The notes under the pieces: generated by a model
The model's database searches: none
What the model saw: only the letters and a program-made list of their open reading frames with translations
Told to the model about the DNA's origin: nothing
Part shown: positions 27,186 to 37,966 of the stretch, piece after piece
Layout: every line of letters starts with the position of its first letter
How positions within the stretch are numbered: the first letter of the stretch is position 1
From: Citrobacter sp. 18056
GTDB lineage: Bacteria; Pseudomonadota; Gammaproteobacteria; Enterobacterales; Enterobacteriaceae
Reading direction: 5' to 3'
Assembly (NCBI GenBank): GCA_902706235.1
Contig: CACSJR010000002.1
Coordinates: forward strand, 248,001 to 312,000
Length of the DNA stretch: 64,000 nt
Position numbers and translations under genes: made by a program

Positions 27186-28011
27186 AATAGAAAGGTATTC
27201 CTGATCGGTATTTGAGAGAAAAGAAAAACAAGGACTGTTGTGTTTAATTTTAAATTTTCGGTCGCCTGTTTATCGGCCTAGACAGTATGGTTATTACCCT
27301 GCTGATGTAAACGCAAATAATGTTAAATGTCTTTTTTTAGACATTAAAGATAATAAATAACCATTTGTTTTATATTGGATTGTCGTTTTGTGAGCGGACC
27401 AGGGAAAAATATTAAGTTACATGTGTGCGGCGTTCTGCGTAGAAATCCGTAAAAATGAACAGAGAATTTTCTGATGTCGAGGGGAATATCGTGCCTCAGT
27501 TCCTGAGGCCTTAGCATGATGTTTCCCTCCATTGAGGCAAAAAAAGGAAACTGCGGGGGCGGTGTTTAAACGCCTTAGAGGCTGATCTCCCATTCAGGAA
27601 CGTTAATCTGCGTTCCTGTCTCACAAACATCTGCCAAAGCATCATGCGGTATATTTAAAAAATGTGAGTAAGTTCATTCTCCTTCGCAGATTAATATATT
27701 TTTCGTTTACCTTTTGTTGATGTTTTAGCGTCGGTTACCCCTCGAAACGTCATTACACACAGATGAATCGAAGTGATTTAGGGTAAAAACATCTTTTTTC
27801 ATAACCATTTGAAATTAAATGGGTTGTTTTTTATTTTCAGCGCATTTTCTATTCTTAAGATTATCCTAATGTAATCGGTATAAATTTAATTGTGTTGAGC
27901 TGGCGTTTATCAAATCGCAGTTTTTGACCCTATTTATTATTACTTCGTTTAACTCTGCGAGTGCAGGATGGTTTTTTGTTTTAAGCACAACGTTCAGGGT
28001 AAGGATAATCA
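27186..28011. other. 825-bp AT-rich non-coding region with several hairpins
   Basis: No convincing gene. It holds perfect short inverted repeats: AATGTCT-N6-AGACATT at 27326-27345, GCCTCAG-TTC-CTGAGGC at 27493-27509, a palindrome GGTGTTTAAACGCC at 27561-27574 (one G-T pair), and CAGGAACG-N8-CGTTCCTG at 27595-27618. The 3' part contains the presumed arn promoter with a PmrA-box-like repeat. A 62-codon reverse frame at 27344-27532 lacks a ribosome site and is not called. Confidence 0.6.
27854..27870 (+). promoter_or_regulatory. PmrA (BasR) box-like direct repeat upstream of arnB
   Basis: CTTAAG-N5-CCTAAT matches the PmrA consensus YTTAAK-N5-YTTAAK with one mismatch in the second half-site. It lies about 140 bp before arnB. 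The arn operon is PmrA-controlled in Salmonella and E. coli. The exact -10 is not resolved. Confidence 0.6.
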
Positions 28012-29151
28012 ATGAGTGAATTTTTACCTTTCTCACGCCCATCGATGGGGGATGAGGAGTTTAACGTGCTGAAAGAAGTGTTGCAGTCTGGCTGGATAAC
28101 CACCGGGCCCAAAAATGCACAGCTTGAAGACGCGTTCTGCACTCTGACCGGCAACCGCCACGCCATTGCCGTGAGTTCCGCCACCGGCGGGATGCACGTC
28201 ACGCTGATGGCGCTCGGCATGGGTCCTGGTGACGAAGTAATCACCCCGTCGCAAACCTGGGTTTCCACGCTCAACATGATTGAGCTGCTCGGCGCGACGC
28301 CGGTGATGATCGATGTTGATCACGATACGCTGATGGTCACCCCAGAAGCGGTCGCCGCGGCCATCACACCGCGCACCAAAGCGATTATTCCCGTTCACTA
28401 CGCGGGCGCACCGTTCGATATCGACGGTATTTATGCAGTTGCTGAACAGCACGGCCTTCCGGTTATCGAAGATGCGGCCCACGCGGCAGGCACGCTGTAC
28501 AAAGGTCAGCACGTTGGCGGCAAAGGCACGGCGATTTTCTCCTTCCACGCGATCAAAAACATGACCTGCGCCGAAGGGGGCTTAGTCGTCACCGATAACG
28601 ACGCGCTGGCTCAGCGTATTCGTAGCCTCAAATTCCACGGTCTGGGCGTCGATGCTTATGACCGCCAAACCCACGGCCGCGCACCGCAGGCGGAAGTAAT
28701 TTCCCCTGGATTCAAATACAACCTGGCGGATATCAACGCGGCGCTGGCGCTGGTTCAGCTCGGAAAACTGCCGCAGGCTAACCAGCGTCGGAGCGAAATT
28801 GCACAACGCTATTTAACCGAACTGGCCGCTACGCCGTTCCAGCCGCTGGCAATCCCCGCCTGGCCGCATCTGCATGCCTGGCATCTGTTCATCATTCGCG
28901 TGGATGAAACCCGCTGTGGCATTAGCCGTGATGGCCTGATGGAACACCTCAAGGCTCAGGGCATCGGCACCGGGCTGCATTTCCGCGCCGCTCACACGCA
29001 AAAGTATTACCGCGAGCGCTATCCGCACCTCTCCCTGCCGAACACGGAGTGGAACAGCGCACGCATTTGTTCTCTGCCTCTTTTCCCGGATATGACTCAT
29101 GACGACACAACCCGCGTCATTTCTGCGCTCCATCAGCTCGCAGGATATTGA
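28012..29151 (+). CDS. arnB: UDP-4-amino-4-deoxy-L-arabinose aminotransferase
   Basis: PLP-dependent DegT/DnrJ/EryC1 aminotransferase that converts UDP-4-keto-arabinose to UDP-L-Ara4N, using glutamate. At 379 residues it matches E. coli ArnB; the PLP lysine is K182 in [18 protein letters not shown] lies a few bases before the ATG. First gene of arnBCADTEF. Confidence 0.97.
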   Translation: MSEFLPFSRPSMGDEEFNVLKEVLQSGWITTGPKNAQLEDAFCTLTGNRHAIAVSSATGGMHVTLMALGMGPGDEVITPSQTWVSTLNMIELLGATPVMIDVDHDTLMVTPEAVAAAITPRTKAIIPVHYAGAPFDIDGIYAVAEQHGLPVIEDAAHAAGTLYKGQHVGGKGTAIFSFHAIKNMTCAEGGLVVTDNDALAQRIRSLKFHGLGVDAYDRQTHGRAPQAEVISPGFKYNLADINAALALVQLGKLPQANQRRSEIAQRYLTELAATPFQPLAIPAWPHLHAWHLFIIRVDETRCGISRDGLMEHLKAQGIGTGLHFRAAHTQKYYRERYPHLSLPNTEWNSARICSLPLFPDMTHDDTTRVISALHQLAGY

Positions 29152-29152
29152 T

Positions 29153-30133
29153 ATGTTTGATGTGCCGAAGATACAAAAGGTCTCGGTGGTTATTCCTGTT
29201 TATAACGAGCAGGAGAGTTTGACGGAGCTGATGCGCCGCACTGATGCCGCCTGCGCCACGCTAAACCGTGATTACGAAATCCTGTTGGTCGATGACGGTA
29301 GCAGCGACGACTCCGCTCGCATGTTGTGCCTGGCTGCCGAAGCGCCGGGCAGCCATATCGTGGCGGTGCTGTTGAACCGTAACTACGGCCAGCATTCGGC
29401 AATCATGGCGGGCTTCAGCCACGTCACCGGCGACCTGATCATTACCCTCGACGCCGACTTGCAAAACCCGCCGGAAGAAATTCCGCGCCTGGTGGATAAA
29501 GCCGACGAAGGCTACGACGTCGTCGGCACCGTGCGCCAGAACCGTCAGGACAGCATTTTCCGCAAAACCGCGTCGAAGATGATTAACCGTCTGATCCAGC
29601 GCACCACTGGCAAAGCGATGGGTGACTATGGCTGCATGCTGCGCGCTTATCGCCGTCATATCGTCGACGCGATGCTGAACTGCCATGAGCGCAGTACCTT
29701 TATCCCGATCCTTGCCAATACCTTTGCGCGCCGTGCGGTGGAGATCCCGGTACTGCATGCCGAGCGTGAGTTTGGCGACTCCAAATACAGCTTTATGCGC
29801 CTGATTAACCTGATGTACGACCTGGTGACCTGTCTGACCACCACGCCGCTGCGTCTGTTGAGCGTAGTCGGCAGCGTGATTGCGCTCTCCGGTTTCGCTT
29901 TCGCCATTCTGCTGGTGATTTTACGTCTCGCCTTCGGCGCGGAATGGGCTGGCGATGGCCTGTTCCTGCTGTTCGCCGTCCTGTTTATGTTTATCGGCGC
30001 GCAGTTCGTCGGAATGGGACTTCTCGGGGAGTATATCGGGCGCATCTATAACGATGTGCGTGCTCGTCCCCGCTACTTTATTCAACGTGTTGTTCGCCAG
30101 GAAAGCCTGGTAGAAGAGGAAAATCGCTCATGA
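29153..30133 (+). CDS. arnC: Undecaprenyl-phosphate 4-deoxy-4-formamido-L-arabinose transferase
   Basis: Family 2 glycosyltransferase (326 residues) moving formyl-Ara4N from UDP to undecaprenyl phosphate at the inner membrane. Motifs: [20 protein letters not shown] and [12 protein letters not shown], with two C-terminal TM helices (about 240-262 and 275-297). The ATG at 29153 comes 1 bp after the arnB stop; an earlier in-frame ATG at 29099 lies inside arnB and is not supported by homology. Confidence 0.95.
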   Translation: MFDVPKIQKVSVVIPVYNEQESLTELMRRTDAACATLNRDYEILLVDDGSSDDSARMLCLAAEAPGSHIVAVLLNRNYGQHSAIMAGFSHVTGDLIITLDADLQNPPEEIPRLVDKADEGYDVVGTVRQNRQDSIFRKTASKMINRLIQRTTGKAMGDYGCMLRAYRRHIVDAMLNCHERSTFIPILANTFARRAVEIPVLHAEREFGDSKYSFMRLINLMYDLVTCLTTTPLRLLSVVGSVIALSGFAFAILLVILRLAFGAEWAGDGLFLLFAVLFMFIGAQFVGMGLLGEYIGRIYNDVRARPRYFIQRVVRQESLVEEENRS

Positions 30134-32112
30134 AAGCTGTTGTATTCGCCTATCACGATATGGGTTGCACGGGTATTCAGGCCCTGCTTGACGCCGGATA
30201 TGACATTGCGGCCATCTTTACGCACCCGGATAACCCCGGTGAAAATCACTTCTTCGGCTCCGTCGCGCGCCTGGCTGCCGAGCAGGGGATTGCCGTTTAT
30301 GCCCCGGAAGATGTCAATCATCCGCTGTGGGTCGAACGTATCCGCGCCCTCGCGCCGGACATGATTTTCTCCTTCTACTATCGCAACCTGCTGAGTGACA
30401 CTATCGTCAGCACCGCGAAACACGGCGCCTTCAACCTACACGGTTCTCTGCTGCCGCAGTATCGCGGTCGCGCACCGCTGAACTGGGTGCTGGTTAACGG
30501 CGAAAAAGAGACTGGTGTGACCCTGCACCGTATGGTGAAACGCGCGGATGCGGGCAATATCGTCGCGCAGCAGAACGTCGAGATTGCCGATACTGACGTG
30601 GCCCTGACCCTGCACCGCAAACTCTGCACCGCAGCCCAGTCGCTGCTGCGGGACGCCCTGCCGCAGATTGCGAACGGCAGGATCGCCGAAGCCGTTCAGG
30701 ACGAAAGCCAGGCCACTTATGTCGGCCGCCGCACGCCGGATGACGGGCGTCTGAACTGGGAACAGTCAGCAGAATCGCTGCACAACCTGGTGCGCGCGGT
30801 GTCTGATCCGTGGCCAGGCGCGTTTGGCTTTGTTGGCACCAACAAATTTATCGTCTGGAAATCCCGCGTGCGTCACGACGTCGCGGCGGCGAAGCCGGGC
30901 ACCGTGATGTCTGTCTCCCCGCTGATTGTGGCCTGCAGTAACGGTGCGCTGGAAATTATCACTGGCCAGACCGACAACGGCGTCTACATGCAGGGCGCAC
31001 AGCTGGCGCAGTCTCTGGGCCTGGTGACCCGCGCGCTGCTGTCGAGCAAACCGTTTGTGGCGGTTAAACGCCGCACCCGCGTGCTGATCCTCGGCGTGAA
31101 TGGCTTCATCGGTAACCACCTGACCGAACGCCTGCTGGCGGACGATAACTACGAAATTTACGGCCTGGATATCGGCTCTGACGCCATCAGCCGTTTCCTC
31201 GATTGCCCGCGTTTCCACTTCGTTGAAGGCGATATCAGCATCCACTCCGAGTGGATCGAATATCACATCAAGAAATGTGACGTGGTGCTGCCGCTGGTCG
31301 CCATTGCCACGCCAATTGAATACACCCGTAACCCGCTGCGTGTGTTCGAACTCGATTTCGAAGAGAACCTGAAAATAATCCGCGACTGTGTGAAGTACAA
31401 CAAGCGCATCATCTTCCCGTCCACCTCCGAAGTGTATGGTATGTGTACCGACAACAACTTCGACGAAGACGCGTCTAATCTGGTTGTCGGCCCCATCAAC
31501 AAACAGCGCTGGATCTACTCCGTTTCCAAACAGCTTCTCGACCGTGTGATTTGGGCTTACGGCGACAAAGAAGGGTTGAAATTCACCCTGTTCCGTCCGT
31601 TCAACTGGATGGGACCACGGCTGGATAACCTGAATGCCGCGCGTATCGGCAGCTCACGCGCCATCACCCAGCTTATCCTCAACCTGGTGGAAGGTTCGCC
31701 GATTAAGCTCATCGAAGGCGGAAAGCAGAAACGTTGCTTTACCGATATCAGCGACGGGATCGAAGCGCTGTTCCGCATCATTGAGAACAAAGACGGGCGC
31801 TGCGACGGGCAGATTATCAACATTGGTAACCCGGAAAACGAAGCGAGCATCAAAGAGCTGGCTGAACTGCTGCTCGACTGTTTCGACCGTCACCCACTGC
31901 GTCACCAGTTCCCTCCGTTTGCGGGTTTCCGCGAAGTAGAGAGCAGCGATTACTATGGCAAAGGTTATCAGGACGTTGAGCACCGCAAGCCGAGTATTCG
32001 CAACGCCAAACGTTGCCTCGACTGGCAGCCAACGGTGGAAATGCAGCAAACGGTAGAGCAGACTCTGGACTTCTTCCTGCGCACCGTTGAGTTAACGGAA
32101 ACCCAAAAATGA
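30130..32112 (+). CDS. arnA: Bifunctional UDP-Ara4N formyltransferase / UDP-glucuronate decarboxylase
   Basis: A 660-residue two-domain enzyme, same length as E. coli. The N-terminal formyltransferase (about 1-300) has the [19 protein letters not shown] motif with the catalytic His. The C-terminal SDR-type oxidative decarboxylase (about 315-660) has the Rossmann motif GVNGFIGNH and a YSVSK Tyr/Lys pair. It catalyses the first committed oxidation and the later formylation. Overlaps arnC by 4 bp (ATGA). Confidence 0.97.
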   Translation: MKAVVFAYHDMGCTGIQALLDAGYDIAAIFTHPDNPGENHFFGSVARLAAEQGIAVYAPEDVNHPLWVERIRALAPDMIFSFYYRNLLSDTIVSTAKHGAFNLHGSLLPQYRGRAPLNWVLVNGEKETGVTLHRMVKRADAGNIVAQQNVEIADTDVALTLHRKLCTAAQSLLRDALPQIANGRIAEAVQDESQATYVGRRTPDDGRLNWEQSAESLHNLVRAVSDPWPGAFGFVGTNKFIVWKSRVRHDVAAAKPGTVMSVSPLIVACSNGALEIITGQTDNGVYMQGAQLAQSLGLVTRALLSSKPFVAVKRRTRVLILGVNGFIGNHLTERLLADDNYEIYGLDIGSDAISRFLDCPRFHFVEGDISIHSEWIEYHIKKCDVVLPLVAIATPIEYTRNPLRVFELDFEENLKIIRDCVKYNKRIIFPSTSEVYGMCTDNNFDEDASNLVVGPINKQRWIYSVSKQLLDRVIWAYGDKEGLKFTLFRPFNWMGPRLDNLNAARIGSSRAITQLILNLVEGSPIKLIEGGKQKRCFTDISDGIEALFRIIENKDGRCDGQIINIGNPENEASIKELAELLLDCFDRHPLRHQFPPFAGFREVESSDYYGKGYQDVEHRKPSIRNAKRCLDWQPTVEMQQTVEQTLDFFLRTVELTETQK

Positions 32113-33005
32113 TGAGAAAGGTTGGCTTACGCGTTGATGTGGATACCTTTCGCGGCACTCGCGATGGCGTACCCCGCCTGCTGGAAATCCTTCAGCGGCA
32201 CGACATTCAGGCCAGCTTCTTTTTCAGCGTCGGGCCGGACAACATGGGGCGTCATTTGTGGCGCCTGTTGAAGCCGAAATTCCTGTGGAAAATGCTGCGC
32301 TCGCGCGCGGCATCGCTGTATGGCTGGGATATCCTGCTGGCGGGCACCGCATGGCCGGGGAAAATCATCGGTGCGGCGAACGCGGACGTCATACGTGCCA
32401 CGGCGACAGCGCATGAAGTCGGGCTGCACGCCTGGGATCATCATCGCTGGCAGCTGTGGAGCGGCGTCTGGAGCGACGCGCAGCTGGAGCAGGAAATTGG
32501 CCGCGGTTTGCAGGCGCTGGAAGCGATTATCGACGCGACCGTCAGCTGTTCAGCCGTCGCCGGCTGGCGGGCAGATGCGCGGGTGGTCAACGCCAAAGAA
32601 GGCTTCGAGTTTCTCTACAACAGCGACTGTCGCGGCACGCGTCCATTCCTGCCGATGCTGGATAATGGCAAGACGGGTACGGTGCAAATCCCGGTCACGT
32701 TACCGACCTGGGACGAAGCGGTGGGCAGCAGCGTCAGTACAGAAGGCTTCAATGACTGGCTGATTGAGCGCATCCACAAAGACAGCGGTGTGCCGGTTTA
32801 CACCATTCATGCAGAAGTGGAAGGCATCATGGGCGCAGAACAATTTGAAAGCCTGATACGGCAAGCGGCACAAGAGGGCATCACGTTTTGCCCGCTGAGC
32901 CAGCTGTTGCCGGAGGATTTTAGTACGCTACCAAAAGGGAACGTGGTGCGAGGCAAACTGGCAGGCCGAGAGGGCTGGCTGGGACAAGAACAATTATTGG
33001 TTTAA
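32109..33005 (+). CDS. arnD: 4-deoxy-4-formamido-L-arabinose-phosphoundecaprenol deformylase
   Basis: Metal-dependent NodB-type deacetylase (298 residues) that removes the formyl group on the undecaprenyl carrier, making transfer irreversible. Visible: RVDVDTFRG (metal Asp pair), HAWDHHRW (metal His) and AGWRAD. Two adjacent ATG codons begin it (32109 or 32112); the first overlaps the arnA stop by 4 bp. Confidence 0.95.
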   Translation: MMRKVGLRVDVDTFRGTRDGVPRLLEILQRHDIQASFFFSVGPDNMGRHLWRLLKPKFLWKMLRSRAASLYGWDILLAGTAWPGKIIGAANADVIRATATAHEVGLHAWDHHRWQLWSGVWSDAQLEQEIGRGLQALEAIIDATVSCSAVAGWRADARVVNAKEGFEFLYNSDCRGTRPFLPMLDNGKTGTVQIPVTLPTWDEAVGSSVSTEGFNDWLIERIHKDSGVPVYTIHAEVEGIMGAEQFESLIRQAAQEGITFCPLSQLLPEDFSTLPKGNVVRGKLAGREGWLGQEQLLV

Positions 33006-33010
33006 GGTCT

Positions 33011-34666
33011 ATGAAATCCTTACGTTTAAGCGCATCACTGCTGTTTTTATTCGCGCTGTATTATGTGGTTCCCCTGAATTTCCGCCTGTTGTGGCAGCCG
33101 GATGAGACCCGTTACGCGGAAATCAGCCGCGAAATGCTGGCTTCCGGTGACTGGATTGTGCCGCACTTCCTCGGCCTGCGTTACTTCGAAAAACCGATTG
33201 CCGGTTACTGGATCAACAGCATCGGCCAGTGGCTCTTTGGTCATACCCATTTTGCTGTGCGCTTTGGCGTGGTCTTCTCCACCGCCTGTACTGCGCTGCT
33301 GGTGGCGTGGCTGGCGTGGAAACTCTGGCAGGACAAACGCACCGCGGTACTGTCTGCCGTCATCTTCATGACTGCCTTTCTGGTATACGGCATCGGTACT
33401 TACGCGGTGCTCGATCCGATGATTTCCCTGTGGTTGATGCTCGCCATGTGCAGCTTCTGGGGAGCGTCTCAGGCGCAAACCCACGGCGGCAAACTCGGCG
33501 GCTACGTGCTGCTGGGCATTGCCTGCGGCATGGGGGTCATGACCAAAGGTTTCCTTGCGCTGGCGGTACCGGTTATCGGCGTACTGCCGTGGGTGATTGT
33601 GGAAAAACGCTGGAAAGAGGTGCTGCTGTGGGGTTGGGTGGCGGTGCTGGTCTGTATTCTCACGGTGCTGCCGTGGGGGCTGGCTATCGCCCAGCGCGAA
33701 CCGGATTTCTGGCGCTACTTCTTCTGGGTCGAACACGTCCAGCGTTTTGCTCAGAGTGATGCGCAGCACAAAGCCCCGTTCTGGTACTACATTCCGTTCC
33801 TGATTGCGGGCAGCCTGCCGTGGTTGGCGCTGTTGCCCGGTGCGCTGAAAACGGGCTGGAAAGAACCCGATTCGCAGCGCAGCACCTTCTATCTGCTGGG
33901 CTGGATTGTGATGCCGTTTTTGTTCTTCAGCATCGCCAAAGGCAAGCTGCCGACCTACATTCTGCCGTGCTTTGCGCCACTGGCGATACTGATGGCGCGC
34001 TATGCGCTGGACGCGGCCGACAGAGGAGCGAAAGCGCTGCGCTACAACGGTCTCATCAACATCACTTTCGGCCTGGTTGGGCTGGTGGCGGTGCTGGTAG
34101 TGTCACCGTGGGGTCTGCTGTCGCAGCCGGTGTGGAACACTATCGAGCTGTATAAGTGCCTGCTGGCGGCGGTGGCGTTTGCCGCCTGGGCGCTGGTTGG
34201 CTGGCTGTCGATTCGTGACGGCGTGCAGCGCTGGGCGCTGGCCGCCTGTTGTCCGCTGGCACTGGCGTTACTGATTGGCTTTGCCATTCCTGACCGCGTT
34301 ATCGACAGCAAACAGCCGCAGTTCATCACCGATATCGTCAGCGACCAACTGGTGCCGAGCCGTTACGTGCTCACCAACAGCGTCGGCGTAGCCGCCGGGC
34401 TGGCATGGGAGCTTAATCGCAGCGACGTGATCATGTTCGGCCAGCAGGGTGAGCTGAAATACGGTCTGGCGTATCCGGATGCGAAAGCGCGTTACCTCGA
34501 CAAAGATGATTTCGAAAGCTGGCTGGCGACGCATCGTTCTCAAGGGCCGGTGTCGCTGGTGCTACAGTTGAACAAAGGCCAGAAACTTGAGGAGCTGGGA
34601 TTGCCGAAAGCCGATAACGTCTACGAGATGAGCCGGATGGTCTTCGTGCAGTATCTGCCGCAATGA
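33011..34666 (+). CDS. arnT: Undecaprenyl-phosphate-Ara4N: lipid A Ara4N transferase
   Basis: A 551-residue GT83 integral membrane glycosyltransferase (about 12-13 TM helices plus a C-terminal periplasmic domain) that attaches L-Ara4N to lipid A phosphates, lowering polymyxin binding. The opening loop [14 protein letters not shown] contains the conserved acidic and Arg residues of this family. Starts 5 bp after arnD and overlaps arnE by 4 bp. Confidence 0.96.
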   Translation: MKSLRLSASLLFLFALYYVVPLNFRLLWQPDETRYAEISREMLASGDWIVPHFLGLRYFEKPIAGYWINSIGQWLFGHTHFAVRFGVVFSTACTALLVAWLAWKLWQDKRTAVLSAVIFMTAFLVYGIGTYAVLDPMISLWLMLAMCSFWGASQAQTHGGKLGGYVLLGIACGMGVMTKGFLALAVPVIGVLPWVIVEKRWKEVLLWGWVAVLVCILTVLPWGLAIAQREPDFWRYFFWVEHVQRFAQSDAQHKAPFWYYIPFLIAGSLPWLALLPGALKTGWKEPDSQRSTFYLLGWIVMPFLFFSIAKGKLPTYILPCFAPLAILMARYALDAADRGAKALRYNGLINITFGLVGLVAVLVVSPWGLLSQPVWNTIELYKCLLAAVAFAAWALVGWLSIRDGVQRWALAACCPLALALLIGFAIPDRVIDSKQPQFITDIVSDQLVPSRYVLTNSVGVAAGLAWELNRSDVIMFGQQGELKYGLAYPDAKARYLDKDDFESWLATHRSQGPVSLVLQLNKGQKLEELGLPKADNVYEMSRMVFVQYLPQ

Positions 34667-35001
34667 CAACCGCGCTATCTCTGCTGCTGGCGAGCCTCCT
34701 GAGCTGTGCCGGGCAGCTATGCCAGAAGCAGGCCGCCCACGCCTCACCGTCCGGTCGGCGTGGGCGGCACATCGTGTTATGGCTGGGCCTGGCGCTGCTG
34801 GCGCTTGGCAGCGGCATGACGCTGTGGCTGGTGGTTTTGCAGCGCTTACCTGTCGGTATTGCCTATCCGATGCTGAGCCTGAATTTTGTCTGGGTGACGC
34901 TGGCGGCGAAGTTTATCTGGCAGGAGCCGGTCTCGCGCCGTCACTGGCTCGGCGTGGGGCTGATCATTCTGGGCATTCTGGTGCTGGGAGGCAGCCGCTG
35001 A
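34663..35001 (+). CDS. arnE: Ara4N-phosphoundecaprenol flippase subunit ArnE
   Basis: A 112-residue SMR-type membrane protein with four hydrophobic segments. With ArnF it flips undecaprenyl-phosphate-Ara4N to the periplasmic face. E. coli ArnE has 111 residues. It overlaps arnT at its start (ATGA) and arnF at its stop (TGATG), so translation is coupled. Confidence 0.92.
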   Translation: MTTALSLLLASLLSCAGQLCQKQAAHASPSGRRGRHIVLWLGLALLALGSGMTLWLVVLQRLPVGIAYPMLSLNFVWVTLAAKFIWQEPVSRRHWLGVGLIILGILVLGGSR

Positions 35002-35372
35002 TGGGGATTATCTGGGCGTTGATGAGTGTGATTCTGGTCAGCGCAGCGCAGCTGCTGTTGCGCAGTGCGATGCTGACGCTGCCTGCGGTGAGCGATATCG
35101 GCACGCTGCTGTGGAATGTAGTGCATTTCCAGCCGGGGACGGGCGCGCTGTTGCTCGGGCTGGGCGGCTATCTGGCATCGATGGTGTGCTGGTTCTTTGC
35201 GCTTAAACGTTTACCGTTGGCGAAGGCGTATGCGCTGTTGAGCTTGAGTTATATCTCAGTCTGGGCAGCGGCGTTGCTATTGCAGAATGACGCATTTTCC
35301 TGGCAAGGACTGGCGGGGGTCGTGCTAGTGATGGCCGGGGTGATGACGATTTTTGCGCCGCAACGGCGGTAA
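35001..35372 (+). CDS. arnF: Ara4N-phosphoundecaprenol flippase subunit ArnF
   Basis: SMR-like membrane protein of 123 residues, the partner of ArnE. The ATG at 35001 shares its A with the arnE stop codon; longer in-frame starts inside arnE are not plausible. Conserved features include the N-terminal VSAAQLLLRSAM helix and RLPLAKAYALLSLSYI. Last gene of the operon; neither pmrD nor ugd follows. Confidence 0.92.
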   Translation: MGIIWALMSVILVSAAQLLLRSAMLTLPAVSDIGTLLWNVVHFQPGTGALLLGLGGYLASMVCWFFALKRLPLAKAYALLSLSYISVWAAALLLQNDAFSWQGLAGVVLVMAGVMTIFAPQRR

Positions 35373-35379
35373 TTATTTT

Positions 35380-35420
35380 CCCCTCATCCAGACCCTCAGG
35401 GAAGAGGCCTGAGTGAGGGG
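35380..35420. terminator. Hairpin between convergent arnF and acpT
   Basis: CCCCTCA pairs with TGAGGGG, with an inner CCTCAGG/CCTGAG arm. It lies between two gene 3' ends, has a T-rich flank on the arnF side, and resembles the CCCTCTCC hairpins at 3936 and 8471. Confidence 0.55.
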
Positions 35421-35427
35421 AATGGCC

Positions 35428-36006
35428 CTACGCCACCCACTCAATCATCTGCGTTGAAACGCTAAACGGTGTCGGCGTACACACTGCCAGGCTCAGACCG
35501 TCAGATTGCAAATCACTCACGTGCAGGTGCAGCGGCGCGGTGCTGTCGTGGCTGACAATCTGCCACGCGCTGCCGCCGCGCTGTTTTACCATCGCTTCCT
35601 TTCGCGTCCAGATCCGCCAGAACGCCGCCAGGCGATGCTCCTCTGCTTCCCGCTCAACTTCGAGATGCTCATTGCTGGTAAACGTGGCATTCGCCAGCTG
35701 TTGCCACTGCGGACGCGGGCGCAGCGCTTCGATATCACATCCCACTTCGCCTTCGTCACTCAGTAGCAGGGCGATGTTGTCACCGCTGTGGCTGAGGTTA
35801 AACCACAGCGCATGGTTATCGTCAAACCCCGGTTTACCCTGCTCGCCAAAGCGAATCTCCGGCAACGGCGAAACGGCGTGGCACAGCAGCGCACGCCCGG
35901 CAATCCAGGCGCTGCGGCGCTTTCCGTCTGGCGCGCATTCCGCGAGCGCCGGCGGCAGTGTCGCCGTACTTAGGGTCGAAATCTTTCCGAGGAACAGCCG
36001 ATACAT
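35428..36006 (-). CDS. acpT: 4'-phosphopantetheinyl transferase AcpT
   Basis: Sfp/AcpT-type enzyme (192 residues) that transfers phosphopantetheine from CoA to carrier proteins. Motifs: WFNLSHSGDN, GCDIE (Mg-binding Asp and Glu) and FWRIWTRKEAMVKQRG (W-x3-KEA). Very similar to E. coli AcpT, which sits at the same chromosomal place next to yhhT but without a pigment cluster. It is the last gene of the APE operon, 2 bp after apeR, so its likely clients are the ACPs ApeE and ApeF. Confidence 0.93.
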   Translation of the reverse strand: MYRLFLGKISTLSTATLPPALAECAPDGKRRSAWIAGRALLCHAVSPLPEIRFGEQGKPGFDDNHALWFNLSHSGDNIALLLSDEGEVGCDIEALRPRPQWQQLANATFTSNEHLEVEREAEEHRLAAFWRIWTRKEAMVKQRGGSAWQIVSHDSTAPLHLHVSDLQSDGLSLAVCTPTPFSVSTQMIEWVA

Positions 36007-36008
36007 CT

Positions 36009-37238
36009 TTACTCCCAGCGTTTGATGACAATCGAGGTATTGATCCCGCCGAAGGCGAAGTTATTGCTCTGCAAAAACTCACAATCAATAGCCCGTGACT
36101 CTCCCATAATATAGTCCAGGGAGCCACATAGTTCGTCAGGTTGTTGCAGGTTAAGCGTTGGCGCGAACCAGCCTTCACGCATCATTTGCAGGCTCATCCA
36201 CGCTTCCAGTGCGCCGCACGCCCCGAGCGTATGGCCGAAATAACTCTTCAGCGACGAAATAGGCGTTTTGTTACCGAACACCGCGGCGGTGGCCTGACTT
36301 TCGGCGATATCGCCGCGATCGGTCGCCGTACCGTGCGCTGAAATATAGCCGATATCTGATGGCGCAAGGCCTGCCTGACGCAGCGATTGTTCCATGCAAA
36401 TCTGCATCGTTTCACGCTGCGGCTGGGTGATGTGGGCCGCATCGCAGTTGGTGGCGAAACCAACAATCTCACCAAAGATAGTCGCGCCGCGTGCTTTGGC
36501 GTGCTCAAGTTCTTCCAGCACCAACGTGCCCGCGCCTTCACCGATAACCAGTCCGTCACGGTTCACATCGAACGGCGACGGCGTAGTGCCCGGGGCGTCG
36601 TTGCGCTGGCTGGTGGCGAACAGCGTATCAAACACCGCCGCTTCCGACGGACACAGCTCTTCCGCGCCGCCGGCGACCATCACCGTTTGATAACCGTGGC
36701 GAATAGCTTCATACGCGTAGCCGATTGCCTGGCTGCCGGAGGTACAGGCGCTGGACGTGGGGATCACGCGTCCGCGCAGGCCGAAGAACAGGCCAGTGTT
36801 GACCGCGGTGGTGTGCGGCATCATCTGCACATAGGTGGTGCCGGTGATGTTGTTGGTGTGTTTTTCGGTCAGCATGGTGGCGAACTCACTCACCGGGCCG
36901 GTGCTGCCGGTGGACGAGCCGTAGGCAATCCCGGTTTCGCCGTTGGTCAGCACCGGGTTTTCCAGCAGTCCGGCTTGTTCCAGGGCCAGTTCGCTGGCGC
37001 GGGTCGACATCAGTGACACGCGACCCATCGCGCGAATGCGCTTGCGGGTGTAGTGCGCAGGTAGCGAGAAATCATCAATCGGCGCGCCGAGCAGGGTGTG
37101 TAGCCCATCATAAATCTGCCACTCCGGCATTTTACGCACCGCATTCTGATAGCCGCGCAGGCGTTCGGACACGCTCTGCCAGTTCTCGCCAAACGCGGTC
37201 ACGCCGCCCATGCCGGTAATGACCACGCGACGGGTCAT
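36009..37238 (-). CDS. apeR: Aryl polyene beta-ketoacyl-ACP synthase (ApeR type)
   Basis: FabF/KAS II-like condensing enzyme, 409 residues, with a complete triad: C165 (SSACTSG), H302 (HGTATDRGD) and H336 (FGHTLGA). Probably an elongating or initiating ketosynthase for the polyene chain. Its ATGA start overlaps apeQ by 4 bp. The ape letter is assigned by position in the cluster order known from E. coli CFT073 and Xenorhabdus. Confidence 0.88.
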   Translation of the reverse strand: MTRRVVITGMGGVTAFGENWQSVSERLRGYQNAVRKMPEWQIYDGLHTLLGAPIDDFSLPAHYTRKRIRAMGRVSLMSTRASELALEQAGLLENPVLTNGETGIAYGSSTGSTGPVSEFATMLTEKHTNNITGTTYVQMMPHTTAVNTGLFFGLRGRVIPTSSACTSGSQAIGYAYEAIRHGYQTVMVAGGAEELCPSEAAVFDTLFATSQRNDAPGTTPSPFDVNRDGLVIGEGAGTLVLEELEHAKARGATIFGEIVGFATNCDAAHITQPQRETMQICMEQSLRQAGLAPSDIGYISAHGTATDRGDIAESQATAAVFGNKTPISSLKSYFGHTLGACGALEAWMSLQMMREGWFAPTLNLQQPDELCGSLDYIMGESRAIDCEFLQSNNFAFGGINTSIVIKRWE

Positions 37239-37966
37239 AACATGCCTCCATTGATGGAAATCACCTGGCGGGTAACGTAGCCCGCGATATCGGACATCAG
37301 GTAGCTGGCGAGCCCGGCGACTTCATCGGCCTGGCCCATGCGTTTCATTGGGATAATGCTCATGGCCTCTTTCTGCGCCGTCTCTTCCATGTCGATCATC
37401 CCGGTATCAATCAGCCCCGGTGCGATGCAGTTGACGGTGATTTTGCGTTTTGCCAACTCGATCGCCAGCGCTTTGGTGGCGCCGATTATCCCAGCTTTCG
37501 CCGCGCTGTAGTTGACCTGACCGCGGTTGCCCATCAGTCCGGAAACGGATGACAGCGTAATGACGCGCCCGCCCGCTCGCAGCCCAATCATCGGCATAAT
37601 GCACGGCTGAATGACGTTGTAGAAGCTGTCGAGATTGGTGTGAATCACGCTGTCCCAGTCGTCGTCGCTCAGCGCCGGGAACGCGCCGTCACGGGCGATA
37701 CCCGCGTTGCTGACCACGCCGTACCATGCGCCGTGCTGTTCGATATCCGCTGCCAGCACTTCGCGACACTGTTCGCGATTACCGACGTCAAACTGCAACA
37801 GGCGGCCTGCGCCACCGGCGTTTTCAATGGCGTTCAGGGTGTCCTGCGCGCCTTGCTCATCGCGGAGATAATGCACGCCAACGGTAAACCCGTCGGCCGC
37901 CAGTTTGAGCGCAATCGCGCGGCCAATACCCTTGCTGGCCCCAGTGACCAGAACTGAACGACTCAT
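37235..37966 (-). CDS. apeQ: Aryl polyene 3-ketoacyl-ACP reductase (ApeQ type)
   Basis: FabG-like SDR (243 residues) that reduces the beta-keto intermediate during each polyene extension round. Visible: TGASKGIG at 8-15, SNAG in place of NNAG at 86-89, S140 and Y153-x3-K157, the FabG catalytic set. Overlaps apeP and apeR by 4 bp each. Confidence 0.9.
   Translation of the reverse strand: MSRSVLVTGASKGIGRAIALKLAADGFTVGVHYLRDEQGAQDTLNAIENAGGAGRLLQFDVGNREQCREVLAADIEQHGAWYGVVSNAGIARDGAFPALSDDDWDSVIHTNLDSFYNVIQPCIMPMIGLRAGGRVITLSSVSGLMGNRGQVNYSAAKAGIIGATKALAIELAKRKITVNCIAPGLIDTGMIDMEETAQKEAMSIIPMKRMGQADEVAGLASYLMSDIAGYVTRQVISINGGML

Noticed and set aside
27344-27532. 62-codon reverse ORF upstream of arnB
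   Set aside because: No ribosome binding site, spans a hairpin, no recognisable motif.
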